From a virus: a stretch of DNA of 32,701 bases. The stretch covers positions 1 through 32,701 of IMG/VR virus record IMGVR_UViG_3300049432_000208; one strand, written 5' to 3'. Of the stretch, positions 22,454 through 30,976 are shown piece after piece (position 1 is the stretch's first letter; each line of letters begins with the position of its first letter). Both the position numbers and the translations under genes were made by a program. The notes under the pieces were generated by a model that saw nothing but the letters and a program-made list of their open reading frames with translations, did no database searches and was not told where the DNA came from.

Positions 22454-22780
22454 TCAATCTCCTCTGCCTTTGTACTTATCAGCCATCGAACTGCGTTGCT
22501 GCTGCTGCTGTTGCCGTCCCGATGAACCGTTTGCCCGCCTGACTTCATCCTGTTGTGCCTCGACCTTCTCGTTGTCGGCTTTATTGCGCCCGCGCCAGAA
22601 AGCATCAACAGCGGCCAGAACCCCAGGTGCCGGTTCATATCCAACGTCGCGATACGTCACGCCGTTCTCAAGTTTCTCTCCCCAGTAGAAGCCCTCTTCC
22701 ATCGCTTCCAGGAGATGGGCTGGCGGAGGAGCAACGTACTGCCCGGCCTGTGCCTTCCTCCATCTATAGAAGAACTCCAT
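22454..22780 (-). CDS. Small phage protein with poly-Gln tract, tail assembly region
   Basis: The ATG at 22780 has AAGGG just upstream; a GTG at 22807 in the same frame would add 9 residues and overlap the previous gene by 20 bp. Residues about 1-55 are helical and aromatic (MEFFYRWRKAQAGQY, LLEAMEEGFYWGEKL), and a Gly-poor charged tail follows with six Gln in a row. Between the tail tube and tape measure one expects tail assembly chaperones; this and the 350-aa gene occupy that slot, but no frameshift site was found. Confidence 0.55.
   Translation of the reverse strand: MEFFYRWRKAQAGQYVAPPPAHLLEAMEEGFYWGEKLENGVTYRDVGYEPAPGVLAAVDAFWRGRNKADNEKVEAQQDEVRRANGSSGRQQQQQQRSSMADKYKGRGD
22496..22513 (-). 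repeat. CAG/CAA microsatellite encoding six Gln
   Basis: Six consecutive Gln codons (four CAG flanked by CAA) lie in the gene ending at 22454. Short tandem repeats of this sort change length easily. Confidence 0.7.
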
Positions 22781-22787
22781 CAGCCCT

Positions 22788-23840
22788 TCAGTTATCTCGG
22801 TCTGCACGTTTGAAGGCTGAGATCACTGTTGCCGCCGCTTCGACCTTGTACATAGGGTGAAACGACTGTAGAAAGCGCAGCCGCAACCCTTCGGTGTAGG
22901 GCTGGAAGGCAAGTTCTTCCGGTTCTGCTACAGCCTCCTCAGTGGCCGCAGGAGTCGGATCAACAGCCGTGATGTTCCTCGGGGCTTCTCCAGCGGCCAG
23001 CCGCTCATCGAGCGAGCGGGTGTCTGTGAAGACCACGTCGCTGTAGTGAACGATGGTGCCGTCCGGCTTCGTATCCGGCTCGGTGCTGATGCCCAAGAAA
23101 TGCTCATCGCAGAAACTGATGCCCTGACCGAGATTGATCACGGTTTCGAGCTTGCCCACTTCACCTTTCGTGTGCTCGATGCCGTAAGCGAAGTCATCAC
23201 GGAAACTGGAGCGGCGCGTCTGCTCGGGGCGACGAAAGAGGAGCTTCAATCTGTAGGCGGGGTTCTCCGGATCGCCGATGAGAAGACGCACAGCAATCAC
23301 GCCACCCTGCTCGAACATGAAGCTGATATCGGTGAGTGAATTGCTTGACGCTACGCTCTCGCCTTTAACTTTGAACCATTGCTCGATGGCGCTCTCCATG
23401 TACTCGACGGAGAAGTTTTTCATCTGCTCAGCGGTCAGAGGAAAGAAGTCGGCGTGCCACTGGCCATCACCGTTTTGCTTGTAGAGCTGAACGGCTTCGG
23501 AAGGGATTAGTCCCTTGTCAACTACAGCAGCAGGCAAACTCTTGGGGCGGAACCCGCCACCCTGAATCAAAGCTGAATAGAAGAGATGATTGGCTTCGCT
23601 TTCTTTGGGTAGGCGCGGTCGCACACGGCCTTTGGTCATCTTCTCGGTAACACGTTTCGTGTCTTTCTCGCGCTGAATGATCAATTGCTGGTTGCCGGCA
23701 TTGAGCGCGGCGAAGGTATGAAGAAAGACCACCTCGCGGTCGCCATCGGCTTCGAGCGTCTGAACTTTGGTTGTCGGTTGATCCACCCAGTAGGGACGGG
23801 GCTTCATTGGTGTTGCGTTAACTTCCTGCTGGCCTGACAT
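22788..23840 (-). CDS. 350-aa phage protein between tail tube and tape measure
   Basis: The ATG at 23840 follows AAAGGAG by 7 bases; a longer frame to 23921 would include the terminator stem and is rejected. The body is soluble alpha/beta (DREVVFLHTFAALNAGNQQLI; RVRPRLPKESEANHLFY; IEQWFKVKGESVASSNSLTD; VIAVRLLIGDPENPAYRLKLLFRR), with an Ala/Glu/Pro-rich linker near 305-320. No family recognised. The place in the operon suggests tail assembly or a tail accessory role. It overlaps a downstream GTG but the next ATG lies just beyond its stop. Confidence 0.6.
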   Translation of the reverse strand: MSGQQEVNATPMKPRPYWVDQPTTKVQTLEADGDREVVFLHTFAALNAGNQQLIIQREKDTKRVTEKMTKGRVRPRLPKESEANHLFYSALIQGGGFRPKSLPAAVVDKGLIPSEAVQLYKQNGDGQWHADFFPLTAEQMKNFSVEYMESAIEQWFKVKGESVASSNSLTDISFMFEQGGVIAVRLLIGDPENPAYRLKLLFRRPEQTRRSSFRDDFAYGIEHTKGEVGKLETVINLGQGISFCDEHFLGISTEPDTKPDGTIVHYSDVVFTDTRSLDERLAAGEAPRNITAVDPTPAATEEAVAEPEELAFQPYTEGLRLRFLQSFHPMYKVEAAATVISAFKRADRDN

Positions 23841-23865
23841 GAAATCTCCTTTGGTTTGCTGGTCT

Positions 23866-23914
23866 ATAAAACACAATAACCCGCCACAAGATTTGTCATC
23901 CTGTAGCGGGTTAT
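23866..23914 (-). terminator. Terminator/attenuator before the 350-aa gene
   Basis: On the minus strand ATAACCCGC (23914-23906) pairs with GCGGGTTAT (23884-23876) and is followed by TGTGTTTTAT. It shares an AAATCTTG...GTG...GCGGG...TTGTGTTT order with the hairpin before the tape measure gene, so the two are probably related copies. It would lower expression of genes after the tail tube. Confidence 0.65.
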
Positions 23915-23996
23915 CGCGCAATTGCGAAAGTGCCGTACTTGTGAAAGAACGTGAAGGATCGGGAGCTATGCGCGCCGCCTTCTCAAAAGAGTCGAA

Positions 23997-24530
23997 CTAT
24001 TCGGGTGTCGGAATATGGTCACTGCTCAAGCGTTCTTGCTTGTTATGCAGCGCCTCATCCATTCTGGCGCGGCTCGGTGGCTGTCTTTCTTCTTCAGCTA
24101 CCGGCTGGATTGTTGGCTCAACTACGACATCGCTTGATGTCGGCGTGGCTGGAATCACAGCGTCCTCTCCCGTGGCCACGATGCGCGTGCCTGAAGCGGC
24201 ATCTGTCACCACTTCAACCGGCTGCGTGTAGAGCAGGTCATTGGCACGATGCAACTTGCGTGACTGCAAGCGACGACGCTCCACTTCGACACGTCGCTCC
24301 TCAGCCTGCGACTCATCGCGCCGGCGCTGGAATTCGGCCAGCGTCAGGCCCGGCTCGATTTCAACGCTTTCAGGGTCTTCGCGTCCCTTCAAGATCAACT
24401 CACGGTCATACCTGTCGCGCGTTTCAAGCGCAGTCTCGCCCGCGCGCGATACAACGGGTGTGGGTGCTGGCGCTTCACTCGTTTCCATAGTTGTTACGCC
24501 GCCTGACGTCTTAGTGTCTGTCTCTGCCAT
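23997..24530 (-). CDS. 177-aa charged, probably disordered phage protein
   Basis: GAGGAGG stands 5 bases before the ATG. Thr/Pro/Ala/Val-rich ends flank a charged coiled-coil-like centre (about 40-95, LTLAEFQRRRDESQAEERRVEVERRRLQ in part). It lies just after the tail tube gene, where tail assembly chaperones are common, but no direct similarity could be seen. No membrane segment. Confidence 0.55.
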   Translation of the reverse strand: MAETDTKTSGGVTTMETSEAPAPTPVVSRAGETALETRDRYDRELILKGREDPESVEIEPGLTLAEFQRRRDESQAEERRVEVERRRLQSRKLHRANDLLYTQPVEVVTDAASGTRIVATGEDAVIPATPTSSDVVVEPTIQPVAEEERQPPSRARMDEALHNKQERLSSDHIPTPE

Positions 24531-24563
24531 GTCGCCTCCTCAAACTTCAGATGGTGATGACTC

Positions 24564-25691
24564 CTACTGATGGAGCTGGTTGTCGGTTCGGGTGCGCTGT
24601 TTCCAGTAGCCGCCCGTCACCGGATCGGTGTCCGGGTAGAAGTTGATCGTCACTGCGCCGCTGTTGCCCTGCGGATCGGAGGCCACAGACTCGATTTCTC
24701 CAACCGGAGCAATCCATTCCTGCTCGTAGAAGTAGGCGCTTTCCCCGATGTTGTCGTCGCTGCGGAAGAGATAGGTCAGGTTGGTAATGGGCGTGGCATT
24801 CTGAGCGAGCACGAAGGCGTACAGGTCGGAAGGCAGATAAACCTTGACGCGGGCAGCCGGAACTCGCGCGCCGCGATGGATGTCACGGGCATAAGCGCCC
24901 TTCTTGCGCTCTGTCGGGACAAGGAAGGGATCGCCGGGGAGCTGGTCTACGACGAGACCATTGCCGAGGCTGCACCCGCCGGAGATCAAATCACCATCGG
25001 CGGCAAAGTCCACTGTGGTCACGCCATCATGGAACGTCACCTTGGTGGCTGCCGGGTGCATGTCGTGATGAGTGGGCGCAGCAGGCGGGACGATCACGGC
25101 AGCACCGATGGCAAGAGCTGCGGCATGAGCAGCCGAGAAGCCGAGGGCTTCGATGGCCGCTACCAGAAGATTCAGCTTGTGCATCCCCGTATTGCGCAGC
25201 GTTGCCGACCAGGTCGCGTCTTCCGTTCCGCTGAAGGCCATCTCATAGCTCTCAACGGCCATGTCAGGATAGACGAACTTGAAGCCGCCGAGATCGAAAC
25301 CAATTGTAGACAGCTTTGGCTCTCGTCCCTGGGCTTTCGTCTGCATCAGCGTGGTGATGTCATAGGCACCGGCTCCCACTGCCAGCTCTGCCGATACCGT
25401 CCGGCTGCCGCCGAGACATCTCGCGCCGAAGCGCGCGGCAGTCTCTGCGTTGAGCGAACCGCCGAAGGGTAGCTCTTGTGGAATAATCCAGCCCTTCTTG
25501 AGCTTGCGCCGCTCTTTGCCGTCACCGATCTGCTGGTCGGAGGTGCGAGCCACATCCGGGATGGGCGGCATCATCGAGTTGACCAATGCGCCCACGAAGT
25601 CAGCCGTCAGGATGTAGGGTGTGTTCAAAGCGGACTGCGCCAGCTTCGATATGAAGATGTTAAGGTCGATCAGGTCAAATCTTTCGGCCAC
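24564..25691 (-). CDS. Major tail tube protein (putative, 375 aa)
   Basis: The GTG start at 25691 follows GAGGAGG. The protein has a long N-terminal region, then beta-rich segments (GARCLGGSRTVSAELAVGAG; GFDLGGFKFVYPDMAVESYEMAFSG; NTGMHKLNLLVAAIEALGF) and an insertion with a His/Thr/Val strand pattern near 215-235. The pattern of a self-assembling tube protein and the location between tail terminator and tape measure support this call. At 375 aa it is longer than the usual 150-250 and may carry an added domain. Identity is by order more than by motif. Confidence 0.6.
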   Translation of the reverse strand: MAERFDLIDLNIFISKLAQSALNTPYILTADFVGALVNSMMPPIPDVARTSDQQIGDGKERRKLKKGWIIPQELPFGGSLNAETAARFGARCLGGSRTVSAELAVGAGAYDITTLMQTKAQGREPKLSTIGFDLGGFKFVYPDMAVESYEMAFSGTEDATWSATLRNTGMHKLNLLVAAIEALGFSAAHAAALAIGAAVIVPPAAPTHHDMHPAATKVTFHDGVTTVDFAADGDLISGGCSLGNGLVVDQLPGDPFLVPTERKKGAYARDIHRGARVPAARVKVYLPSDLYAFVLAQNATPITNLTYLFRSDDNIGESAYFYEQEWIAPVGEIESVASDPQGNSGAVTINFYPDTDPVTGGYWKQRTRTDNQLHQ

Positions 25692-25704
25692 GTCGGTGCC
25701 TCCT

Positions 25705-26292
25705 CTATCGTGCCAGCGGAACTGGCTTGATCTCGATGTAAACTTCGCCGAGCGATTCTCTAACCACCGTCTCGCCCATTCGCGCCAAACCCCGTCGCTC
25801 GCGGAATCCGACTACACGTTTGACCACCTGTGGACGATTCAGCGTCCGGCTCTTGTAAAGAGCGAAGGCGACTTTCGCTACTTCTCTCGCATGACGCTTC
25901 TCAGGGTTATCGGCATCGGTGCCAACCTCATCCTCGTAGTAACTGTCGATGGTAAATCGCAGCCTGAATGGGATGTGGCCGACCGTTCTATCCTCGTAGT
26001 TATCAAGCCCGCCGTAACCGACCATGAAGGCGTGAACCTTCTTGACCTGCCCGTCTCCTGCTCCTTCAAGGTGCCTGTCCGATTGCAGTTTCGCTGCCCA
26101 TTTTCCCGGCGCGCGGTCAACGATCAATCTGTTCTTGATGACAGGAAGCTTCTCACCTTCAACCGAAGCACCCGCGGGGATCAAAGCGGCGTTAAGCACT
26201 TCGAGCACGCCTTCCTTGATGTACTCACAGACATCAGCGAACTCCTCTTCTGTCAGCGTGCCGCCCGGCAACGAGATGTCTTCAACAGGCAC
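25705..26292 (-). CDS. Tail terminator/completion protein (putative, 195 aa)
   Basis: The GTG start overlaps the stop of the gp10-like gene (TAGTG). The layout is helix (FADVCEYIKEGVLEVLNAAL), then strands (RLIVDRAPGKWAAKLQ; VHAFMVGYGGLDNYEDRTVGHIPFRLRFTIDSYYED in part) and a conserved-looking GEVYIEIKPV end, as in tail terminator proteins that close the tail top. The location between neck protein and tail tube supports it. Confidence 0.6.
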   Translation of the reverse strand: MPVEDISLPGGTLTEEEFADVCEYIKEGVLEVLNAALIPAGASVEGEKLPVIKNRLIVDRAPGKWAAKLQSDRHLEGAGDGQVKKVHAFMVGYGGLDNYEDRTVGHIPFRLRFTIDSYYEDEVGTDADNPEKRHAREVAKVAFALYKSRTLNRPQVVKRVVGFRERRGLARMGETVVRESLGEVYIEIKPVPLAR

Positions 26293-26678
26293 TAGAAATG
26301 TCTCCCGAACTGATGAAGAAATGCATCCTGCACAACCGGCTCGAACTTCTCAATTGCCCTTTGGGCGGGGTGGCGGCCGGGATAACTTTCCTGGCCTCGA
26401 CCTCTTGTCTGCCATCCATCTTCGATCACGCCGGAATAGGAAGCGTCGGAAGCTATGACCCGCGTCAATCGTCTGCTGGCATCCCGGACGTGGATGGTGT
26501 CAATGAAGTGCCCGCTGTCTCTGGCGCCGACCGCTTCGCCTTCCTGCTGGTAGAGAGTGGTGCCCTGCTCGCCTATTTCATCAAGCGCCCGCTCGATGCC
26601 TTCCCCAAAGTCGGATCCGAAGCGAAGAAGCGCGCTCGGAATTTCAATCGGACCAGTGACGAGAAGACCTTCACTCAT
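26292..26678 (-). CDS. HK97 gp10-like neck protein
   Basis: 128 aa. ALDEIGEQGTTLYQQE in the first helix, then SGHFIDTIHV and strands ending ASYSGVIEDGWQTRGRG, a Pro-Gly-Arg-His turn and a last helix, are the gp10 family pattern (helix, beta hairpin with SG, Y..VE.G, then P...A...). Members join head and tail. The start ATG is 3 bases after the previous stop. Confidence 0.72.
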   Translation of the reverse strand: MSEGLLVTGPIEIPSALLRFGSDFGEGIERALDEIGEQGTTLYQQEGEAVGARDSGHFIDTIHVRDASRRLTRVIASDASYSGVIEDGWQTRGRGQESYPGRHPAQRAIEKFEPVVQDAFLHQFGRHF

Positions 26679-26680
26679 CC

Positions 26681-27067
26681 TTACACCTCTTCAGGGGCGA
26701 TATAAGTACGCCGCAAGCTGGTTGCCCTGATGCGCCAGTAGGCATCACCGCCAAGAGGAGGCACCGTCTCGCCCTGAAGTTCAAAAAGAACATTGTTGAG
26801 ACCTGAGTTGGTTGAATCAACGATCATCAAGTGCGTGGATTTGCGTACCTTTGCTGCGAATGCTGATGTGACATCGGCCACCTTGAATGTTGAGTCGCGG
26901 AAATAATCGCTGAAATCCACACCCCATCCGGCTATCACCGTCTCGATTACGTCAAATGGTCGATCAGTTCCTACTTCATCGAGCAGAAGCATCTTGGCGT
27001 TCGACCCGAGAAATATCTTCCGTTTAGCGTCAAAGGCCTTCGCGTAAATCTTTGACATATCAGGCAT
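26681..27067 (-). CDS. Head closure/joining protein (putative, 128 aa)
   Basis: A mixed alpha/beta protein (IYAKAFDAKRKIFLGSNAKML; WGVDFSDYF; HLMIVDSTNSGLNNVLFELQG; YWRIRATSLRRTYI) with no recognisable motif. It is placed between the connector-like gene and the gp10-like gene, the position of the head-closure protein in HK97-type modules. The assignment is by gene order only. Confidence 0.5.
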   Translation of the reverse strand: MPDMSKIYAKAFDAKRKIFLGSNAKMLLLDEVGTDRPFDVIETVIAGWGVDFSDYFRDSTFKVADVTSAFAAKVRKSTHLMIVDSTNSGLNNVLFELQGETVPPLGGDAYWRIRATSLRRTYIAPEEV

Positions 27068-27076
27068 CAGTCAAAA

Positions 27077-27424
27077 TCACTCGACGACCATGAAGGCTGG
27101 AACGGAAATGACTTCTTCGCTCGTCTCAAAAAGAACAGAGAGGCCATAGGCGATCAGCTCGTAGCGATCCCGACGTTGGTCGTAATCAAGCGCGTCACGT
27201 CCTCCTTCGAGTCGAATCGTGCCTGCGCCGATCTCCTCAATCTTGCGAAGCGCAGCCAGCAGTTGCTGCGCCTCTACGCCCTCGACATCGCCCAGTTTCT
27301 CCGCTGCCTCCGGATGTGTCGCCAGGGAGTAACCGGGGTAACTGCGAAAAAGCGTCAGCCACAACGCTTGCTCTTCCGGAGTGAGCGTTGTGGCTTCGGC
27401 TGCGATCTCTGTGCGGGTCAGCAT
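27077..27424 (-). CDS. Head-tail connector-like protein (115 aa)
   Basis: Mostly helical: LTPEEQALWLTLFRSYPGY, then VEAQQLLAALRKIEEIGAG, and a C-terminal helix-strand end (YELIAYGLSVLFETS). Helical bundles at this spot (between capsid and head closure) usually are the gp6-like adaptor. GGAG lies about 9 bases before the ATG. Motif support is weak. Confidence 0.5.
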   Translation of the reverse strand: MLTRTEIAAEATTLTPEEQALWLTLFRSYPGYSLATHPEAAEKLGDVEGVEAQQLLAALRKIEEIGAGTIRLEGGRDALDYDQRRDRYELIAYGLSVLFETSEEVISVPAFMVVE

Positions 27425-27444
27425 TCAAAGCTCCATGCCCTCTA

Positions 27445-27810
27445 TTACTTCAGCGCTTCGCGGATCTTTTCAGCGCTGGCTTTCCCGATTCCGCTCACAC
27501 CCTGCAAGTCATCATCGGAAAGCGCGCGAAGCGAAGAGAGCGTCTTGTGACCCGCCTCAATGAGCTTGTCTCTGTGCGGGAAGTCTTCCGGCAGATCGTC
27601 CTTGTCATCACCGGCGTTCGGATTAAAGCCGGTCGGAGGAGCGGCCTCGCCCTTCACTTCGACCAGTCCACCTTTGGCGATCATCTGGAGGGTTTTCTTG
27701 CCAGCGCCTTCACCGACTGTCACCTTCTGGTCGCGCGTGACTTCGAGCTTAGTCTCGTCGTCGTAGAAGCTCGTGTTCTTATCCTTCAGTTCGTAGGTCT
27801 TCTCAGCCAT
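27445..27810 (-). CDS. Small phage protein with C-terminal helix-hairpin-helix
   Basis: 121 aa from the ATG at 27810, preceded by GGAGG; a 15-codon extension to 27855 is unlikely. The N-terminal part is beta-rich and charged (YELKDKNTSFYDDETKLEVTRDQKVTVGEG), there is a Pro/Asp-rich linker (about 63-80), and the last 25 residues are a helix-hairpin-helix (LQGVSGIGKASAEKIREAL), a DNA- or protein-binding motif. HhH tails occur in small proteins that follow the capsid gene; the role in assembly is not known. Confidence 0.65.
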   Translation of the reverse strand: MAEKTYELKDKNTSFYDDETKLEVTRDQKVTVGEGAGKKTLQMIAKGGLVEVKGEAAPPTGFNPNAGDDKDDLPEDFPHRDKLIEAGHKTLSSLRALSDDDLQGVSGIGKASAEKIREALK

Positions 27811-27911
27811 CTCGGTTCCTCCGTCTGTCAGTTTGCATTGCGGGGTAGGCTTCAACGTCTCCGTCTAAATCCTTCCCCGCGCTTTCAATAAATAAATCTC
27901 ACAGCGCCAGG

Positions 27912-29147
27912 TTAAGCAGCGTAGGCTTCCATCCACGCCGGGAAGCCTGCGCCGGAGAAGGCGACCGCACCATCCATCACAACGCGAGCGTTACGCTGCA
28001 CGTTGGCGAAGCCCGAGATAATGGAAGCGTAGGTACCCGCAATCTGCTTTTGCACGATCCTGTCCGATTCCACCAGCAGCGGGCGGGCTGTGAGCTGCAC
28101 GAGAGCCGAAGAAGGATCGACAAACACCATCTTCTGGCCGGGCACCTTCAGCGAGAGATACAAATCCTGCATCGTCGGCAGCGGCGTCCGGATGCGCGTG
28201 TTCAGCATGGAAGCTGCGCCCGGATACTGCGTCTTCAGGACTTCGGGCAGCATCAGGTAATCAAGCGACGTGGTGGCATTGCCGATGATGGCCGTCGAAC
28301 TGCGTCCCAAGAGTCCCATCTGAATCCAGACACGCACGATGTCGCGGTAGGTGATGCCGTCGGTCGTGTCTTCGACGCCGATGACCGCAGCCGCTTCTGA
28401 ACCGTCCGCCTGATCGCCATTGATGAGCGCGAGCACGGCGTCGCCGTTCAGCGTATGGCCGAGGATGCGACCGAAGTCCTCGAAGAACAGAGCGACCATG
28501 TCGAGGCTGTTGAACTCAATCGCCTCGTAGGTGATCTCGATTCCCTTGGCGCGCTTCCTGACAGTGACATCCTTCGAGCCGTAGGTGACGGTGCCGATCT
28601 CGATGGTCGCGCCCTCTTCACTTTCGGCCAGCGCGGCATCGGAAAGATCAAGGTGCGGCATCGTGACGGTCATATTGCCGATGGTGATCTCGCGGATGAC
28701 GAGGTCGGGATAAAAGACCGACTGCACTGCACCGCGCATGATCGGATCCATGATGACTTCAGGGCTGACCCAGCGCGTGCCGCCCGCGCCGCCTTCGCTC
28801 GTGACGGGGCCGAAGGAGCGTTGCTGCATGGCCTTGAGCGCCTGCTGCATCTGCTCGCGCTGGGCGATGCCCATGCCGCGCAGCACGGCTTCGCGCATGA
28901 TCTCGGGCAGGAGCCACGCCGTATCGTCGTCGCTCATCAGGGTGCGCACAGTTGTGAAGCTCGGATTGATGCCAAGTTCACTGAACAACATCTCAGGGGT
29001 TGCGCCTTTGTGGTTTTCGGCCAGATATTCGCGCAGCCCGATGTTGCGCGGCTGCTGCGAGTCCTGGCGCATGGCTTCCATCGCTCTGACGAATTGCCGG
29101 ACTTTACCCTTCAGTCCATGAGTCGCGGTTTTTGTTGGGACACTCAT
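27912..29147 (-). CDS. Major capsid protein, HK97 fold
   Basis: 411 aa; AAAGGAG stands 9 bases before the ATG. After a helical N-terminal delta-like region (about 1-110), there are typical capsid segments: ATIEIGTVTYGSKDVTVRKRAKGIEITYEAI (in part, the E-loop/P-domain strand), then a spine helix (LDMVALFFEDFGRILGHTLNGDAVLALING), and an A-domain with IIGNATTSLDYLM and GQKMVFVDPSSALVQLTARP. No crosslink Lys/Asn pair could be assigned. It follows the protease/scaffold and decoration genes, as expected. Confidence 0.85.
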   Translation of the reverse strand: MSVPTKTATHGLKGKVRQFVRAMEAMRQDSQQPRNIGLREYLAENHKGATPEMLFSELGINPSFTTVRTLMSDDDTAWLLPEIMREAVLRGMGIAQREQMQQALKAMQQRSFGPVTSEGGAGGTRWVSPEVIMDPIMRGAVQSVFYPDLVIREITIGNMTVTMPHLDLSDAALAESEEGATIEIGTVTYGSKDVTVRKRAKGIEITYEAIEFNSLDMVALFFEDFGRILGHTLNGDAVLALINGDQADGSEAAAVIGVEDTTDGITYRDIVRVWIQMGLLGRSSTAIIGNATTSLDYLMLPEVLKTQYPGAASMLNTRIRTPLPTMQDLYLSLKVPGQKMVFVDPSSALVQLTARPLLVESDRIVQKQIAGTYASIISGFANVQRNARVVMDGAVAFSGAGFPAWMEAYAA

Positions 29148-29225
29148 CTTGTTTTGCTCCTTTGCGGTGTGTGTTTAGTCCCGACAGAGCCGCGCCCCGG
29201 CCCTCTGGACTGAAAAAGAAAGAAA

Positions 29226-29618
29226 TTAGTAAGTCAGGACTTCGACGGTTGCGCCATCAGCGCCGCCCTTCCAGAAGATGCCGATGCAGCGACCTTCCGG
29301 GTCAGTGCCCTCGACAAACGTGGCCACGCGGTTCTCGCCGGTCGTGCCGTCCACGGCAGCCATCTTCGCCCGCGTGCCGGCAACGACGGCGCCGGAGGCC
29401 TTGACCTCAAGCAATTGATTGAAACGAGTCTCAATCGTGCCGCTACCGCTGGCCGTTCTGGAGGGCTTGAGCACGATCCCGATAGGAAGCGCATTCGCTG
29501 GCGCCTTATCCACCGTGTTGTTTCCGGTGATTGAGACGATGGTGTCTTTCGGCAGGAGTGCCGTGACAATCGTTGCCGGGACGTTCAGGGTTGAGCGATG
29601 CGCTCTCAGTTTTGCCAT
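29226..29618 (-). CDS. Capsid decoration/cement protein (putative, 130 aa)
   Basis: A small beta-rich protein (VPATIVTALLPKDTIVSITGN; ALPIGIVLKPSR; TRFNQLLEVKASGAVVAGTRAKMAAVDG, in part; GRCIGIFWKG) without Cys-rich or helical motifs, encoded between the prohead protease and the capsid gene. The pattern and location suit decoration proteins of the DUF2190/gpD-like class. A GAGGAGAAG ribosome site precedes the ATG. Confidence 0.6.
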   Translation of the reverse strand: MAKLRAHRSTLNVPATIVTALLPKDTIVSITGNNTVDKAPANALPIGIVLKPSRTASGSGTIETRFNQLLEVKASGAVVAGTRAKMAAVDGTTGENRVATFVEGTDPEGRCIGIFWKGGADGATVEVLTY

Positions 29619-29680
29619 GTGCTTCTTCTCCTCGACTGATAAAGTCTGCTGACTTGATGAGCAAAGACTTGCTCGGGAAA

Positions 29681-30976
29681 TTAATTAAAGATCGACCTGC
29701 CGCTCGGCATCGAAGGCGCGGCATAATCCTGCGTTTCTTCGCCGGGCGTCTCGACTGAAGACCTGCCGGAGACGTTCGTCGAGCCGCACGCCTGACAGGT
29801 GGGCTTGAACTTCGCCTCCGCCTTCTCGGCGTACATCTGCGTCAGGCCGGGAAGCTCAGACGCACCGGCTTTGGCAATGATGGTGGCGATAGGAGCTGGC
29901 AAAGTTCCATCCGTGCCAGCTTCAGCCAGCGTTGCCACGCGCAGGGCTTCAGCTCGTGCTCCATCGAGCAATGTGTCGCCAGCCTCGGCGCGCGCAGACA
30001 AACTCTCGACGGCACCAAGCACGATCCCCTCATCAACGTCATCGCCTGTGATTGCTTCAAGACCAAGTTTCTTTTTCTGTTCGGCTGTAAGTTTCACGAC
30101 TGGTTTCTCCTTTGGCTTATCGACAGCGGCGCTGACGGTTGTGACTGGCGTTGGAATGGTGGACGGCGGCGGCGCAGTCGTAGTGGACGCGCTATTAGAT
30201 TGGGTGGCAGAAAACTCATCGTCGTCGCTATCAATGTCTACCCCGCGCTTGGCGAGGCGATCTGCGCCCTGAGTGACGAGAGAGATTTCGTGATAGGCCT
30301 CGATCTTGTTGGCGACGAGGCGAACGATTGAGCCTTCGACTTCCTCGCCGAGCAGGTCCCAGAACTTTCGTTCTTTCTCCAATTCAGGGTGCGAGTAGTC
30401 GTAAGTGAAAACGACGGTGACGGAGACGCTGTGAATCGCTGGCGGCGTCATCAAGAGACCGCGCGCGATCAGCGGGTTGACCTTCCAGTCAATCTTCAGT
30501 TCCGCGTTGATTCCCGGAACGCCTTCAGAGAACTGTCCGGCCTGATCCCACAAAGATTGATTGACCGCTCCGAGCCAGCCTTCGATTTTCTCGTTATCGT
30601 GGTTTGGATAAACTGTCTGGCCTTCCAGGAGCGGAACTGAAGCCTTGAGCACGTCGGCAGGGAACTCGACCCAGTAGCCGGGGATAATGACGGCGGAGAG
30701 CGCGCGGAAGAGCGGGTAGATGTAATCCGTATCCTTCGGCGTGATGTCTTCGACGGTCTCGAACTTCGGTCCGCGGTCGGCTTCCACTTTGACGTTAGTG
30801 TCGAAGAACGAACGGACAGCCTGCTCGTCGGCAAACTTCTCTGAGGCAGCCGCCACCATGATGTCCGCCATGACCGGCGACGGATTGACGCCGAAGATGC
30901 CGCTCATCGCCAACTGGAAGTTGACGCTCGCCTGCCGCTTGCTGTGGCTCAGGATTAGGATTCGAGGTTTTGTCAT
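29681..30976 (-). CDS. Prohead protease fused to a scaffold-like C-terminus
   Basis: 431 aa from the ATG at 30976, which overlaps the stop of the 70-aa gene (TAATG). Residues about 70-245 look like a phage maturation protease: a candidate His in VYPNHDNEKIEGWLG (about 125) and a candidate Ser in PAIHSVSVTVVF (about 195), spaced as in U35/S78 proteases. After a Thr/Pro-rich linker (about 265-290) comes an Ala/Glu-rich helical region (about 300-395) as in scaffolds, then a CQAC motif near the end. Protease-scaffold fusions that cleave themselves are known in HK97-type phages; the catalytic residues are my assignment. Confidence 0.68.
   Translation of the reverse strand: MTKPRILILSHSKRQASVNFQLAMSGIFGVNPSPVMADIMVAAASEKFADEQAVRSFFDTNVKVEADRGPKFETVEDITPKDTDYIYPLFRALSAVIIPGYWVEFPADVLKASVPLLEGQTVYPNHDNEKIEGWLGAVNQSLWDQAGQFSEGVPGINAELKIDWKVNPLIARGLLMTPPAIHSVSVTVVFTYDYSHPELEKERKFWDLLGEEVEGSIVRLVANKIEAYHEISLVTQGADRLAKRGVDIDSDDDEFSATQSNSASTTTAPPPSTIPTPVTTVSAAVDKPKEKPVVKLTAEQKKKLGLEAITGDDVDEGIVLGAVESLSARAEAGDTLLDGARAEALRVATLAEAGTDGTLPAPIATIIAKAGASELPGLTQMYAEKAEAKFKPTCQACGSTNVSGRSSVETPGEETQDYAAPSMPSGRSIFN

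Noticed and set aside
23841-23921. 27-codon N-terminal extension of the 350-aa gene
   Set aside because: It would run through a terminator hairpin, and a strong AAAGGAG stands before the ATG at 23840.
24570-25472. Plus-strand open frame of 300 codons opposite the tail tube gene
   Set aside because: Antisense shadow: the minus-strand gene has a good ribosome site, fits gene order and has protein-like strand patterns.
28455-29213. Plus-strand open frame of 252 codons opposite the capsid gene
   Set aside because: His/Ala/Asp-rich translation typical of the antisense of a GC-rich gene; the capsid gene on the other strand is clear.
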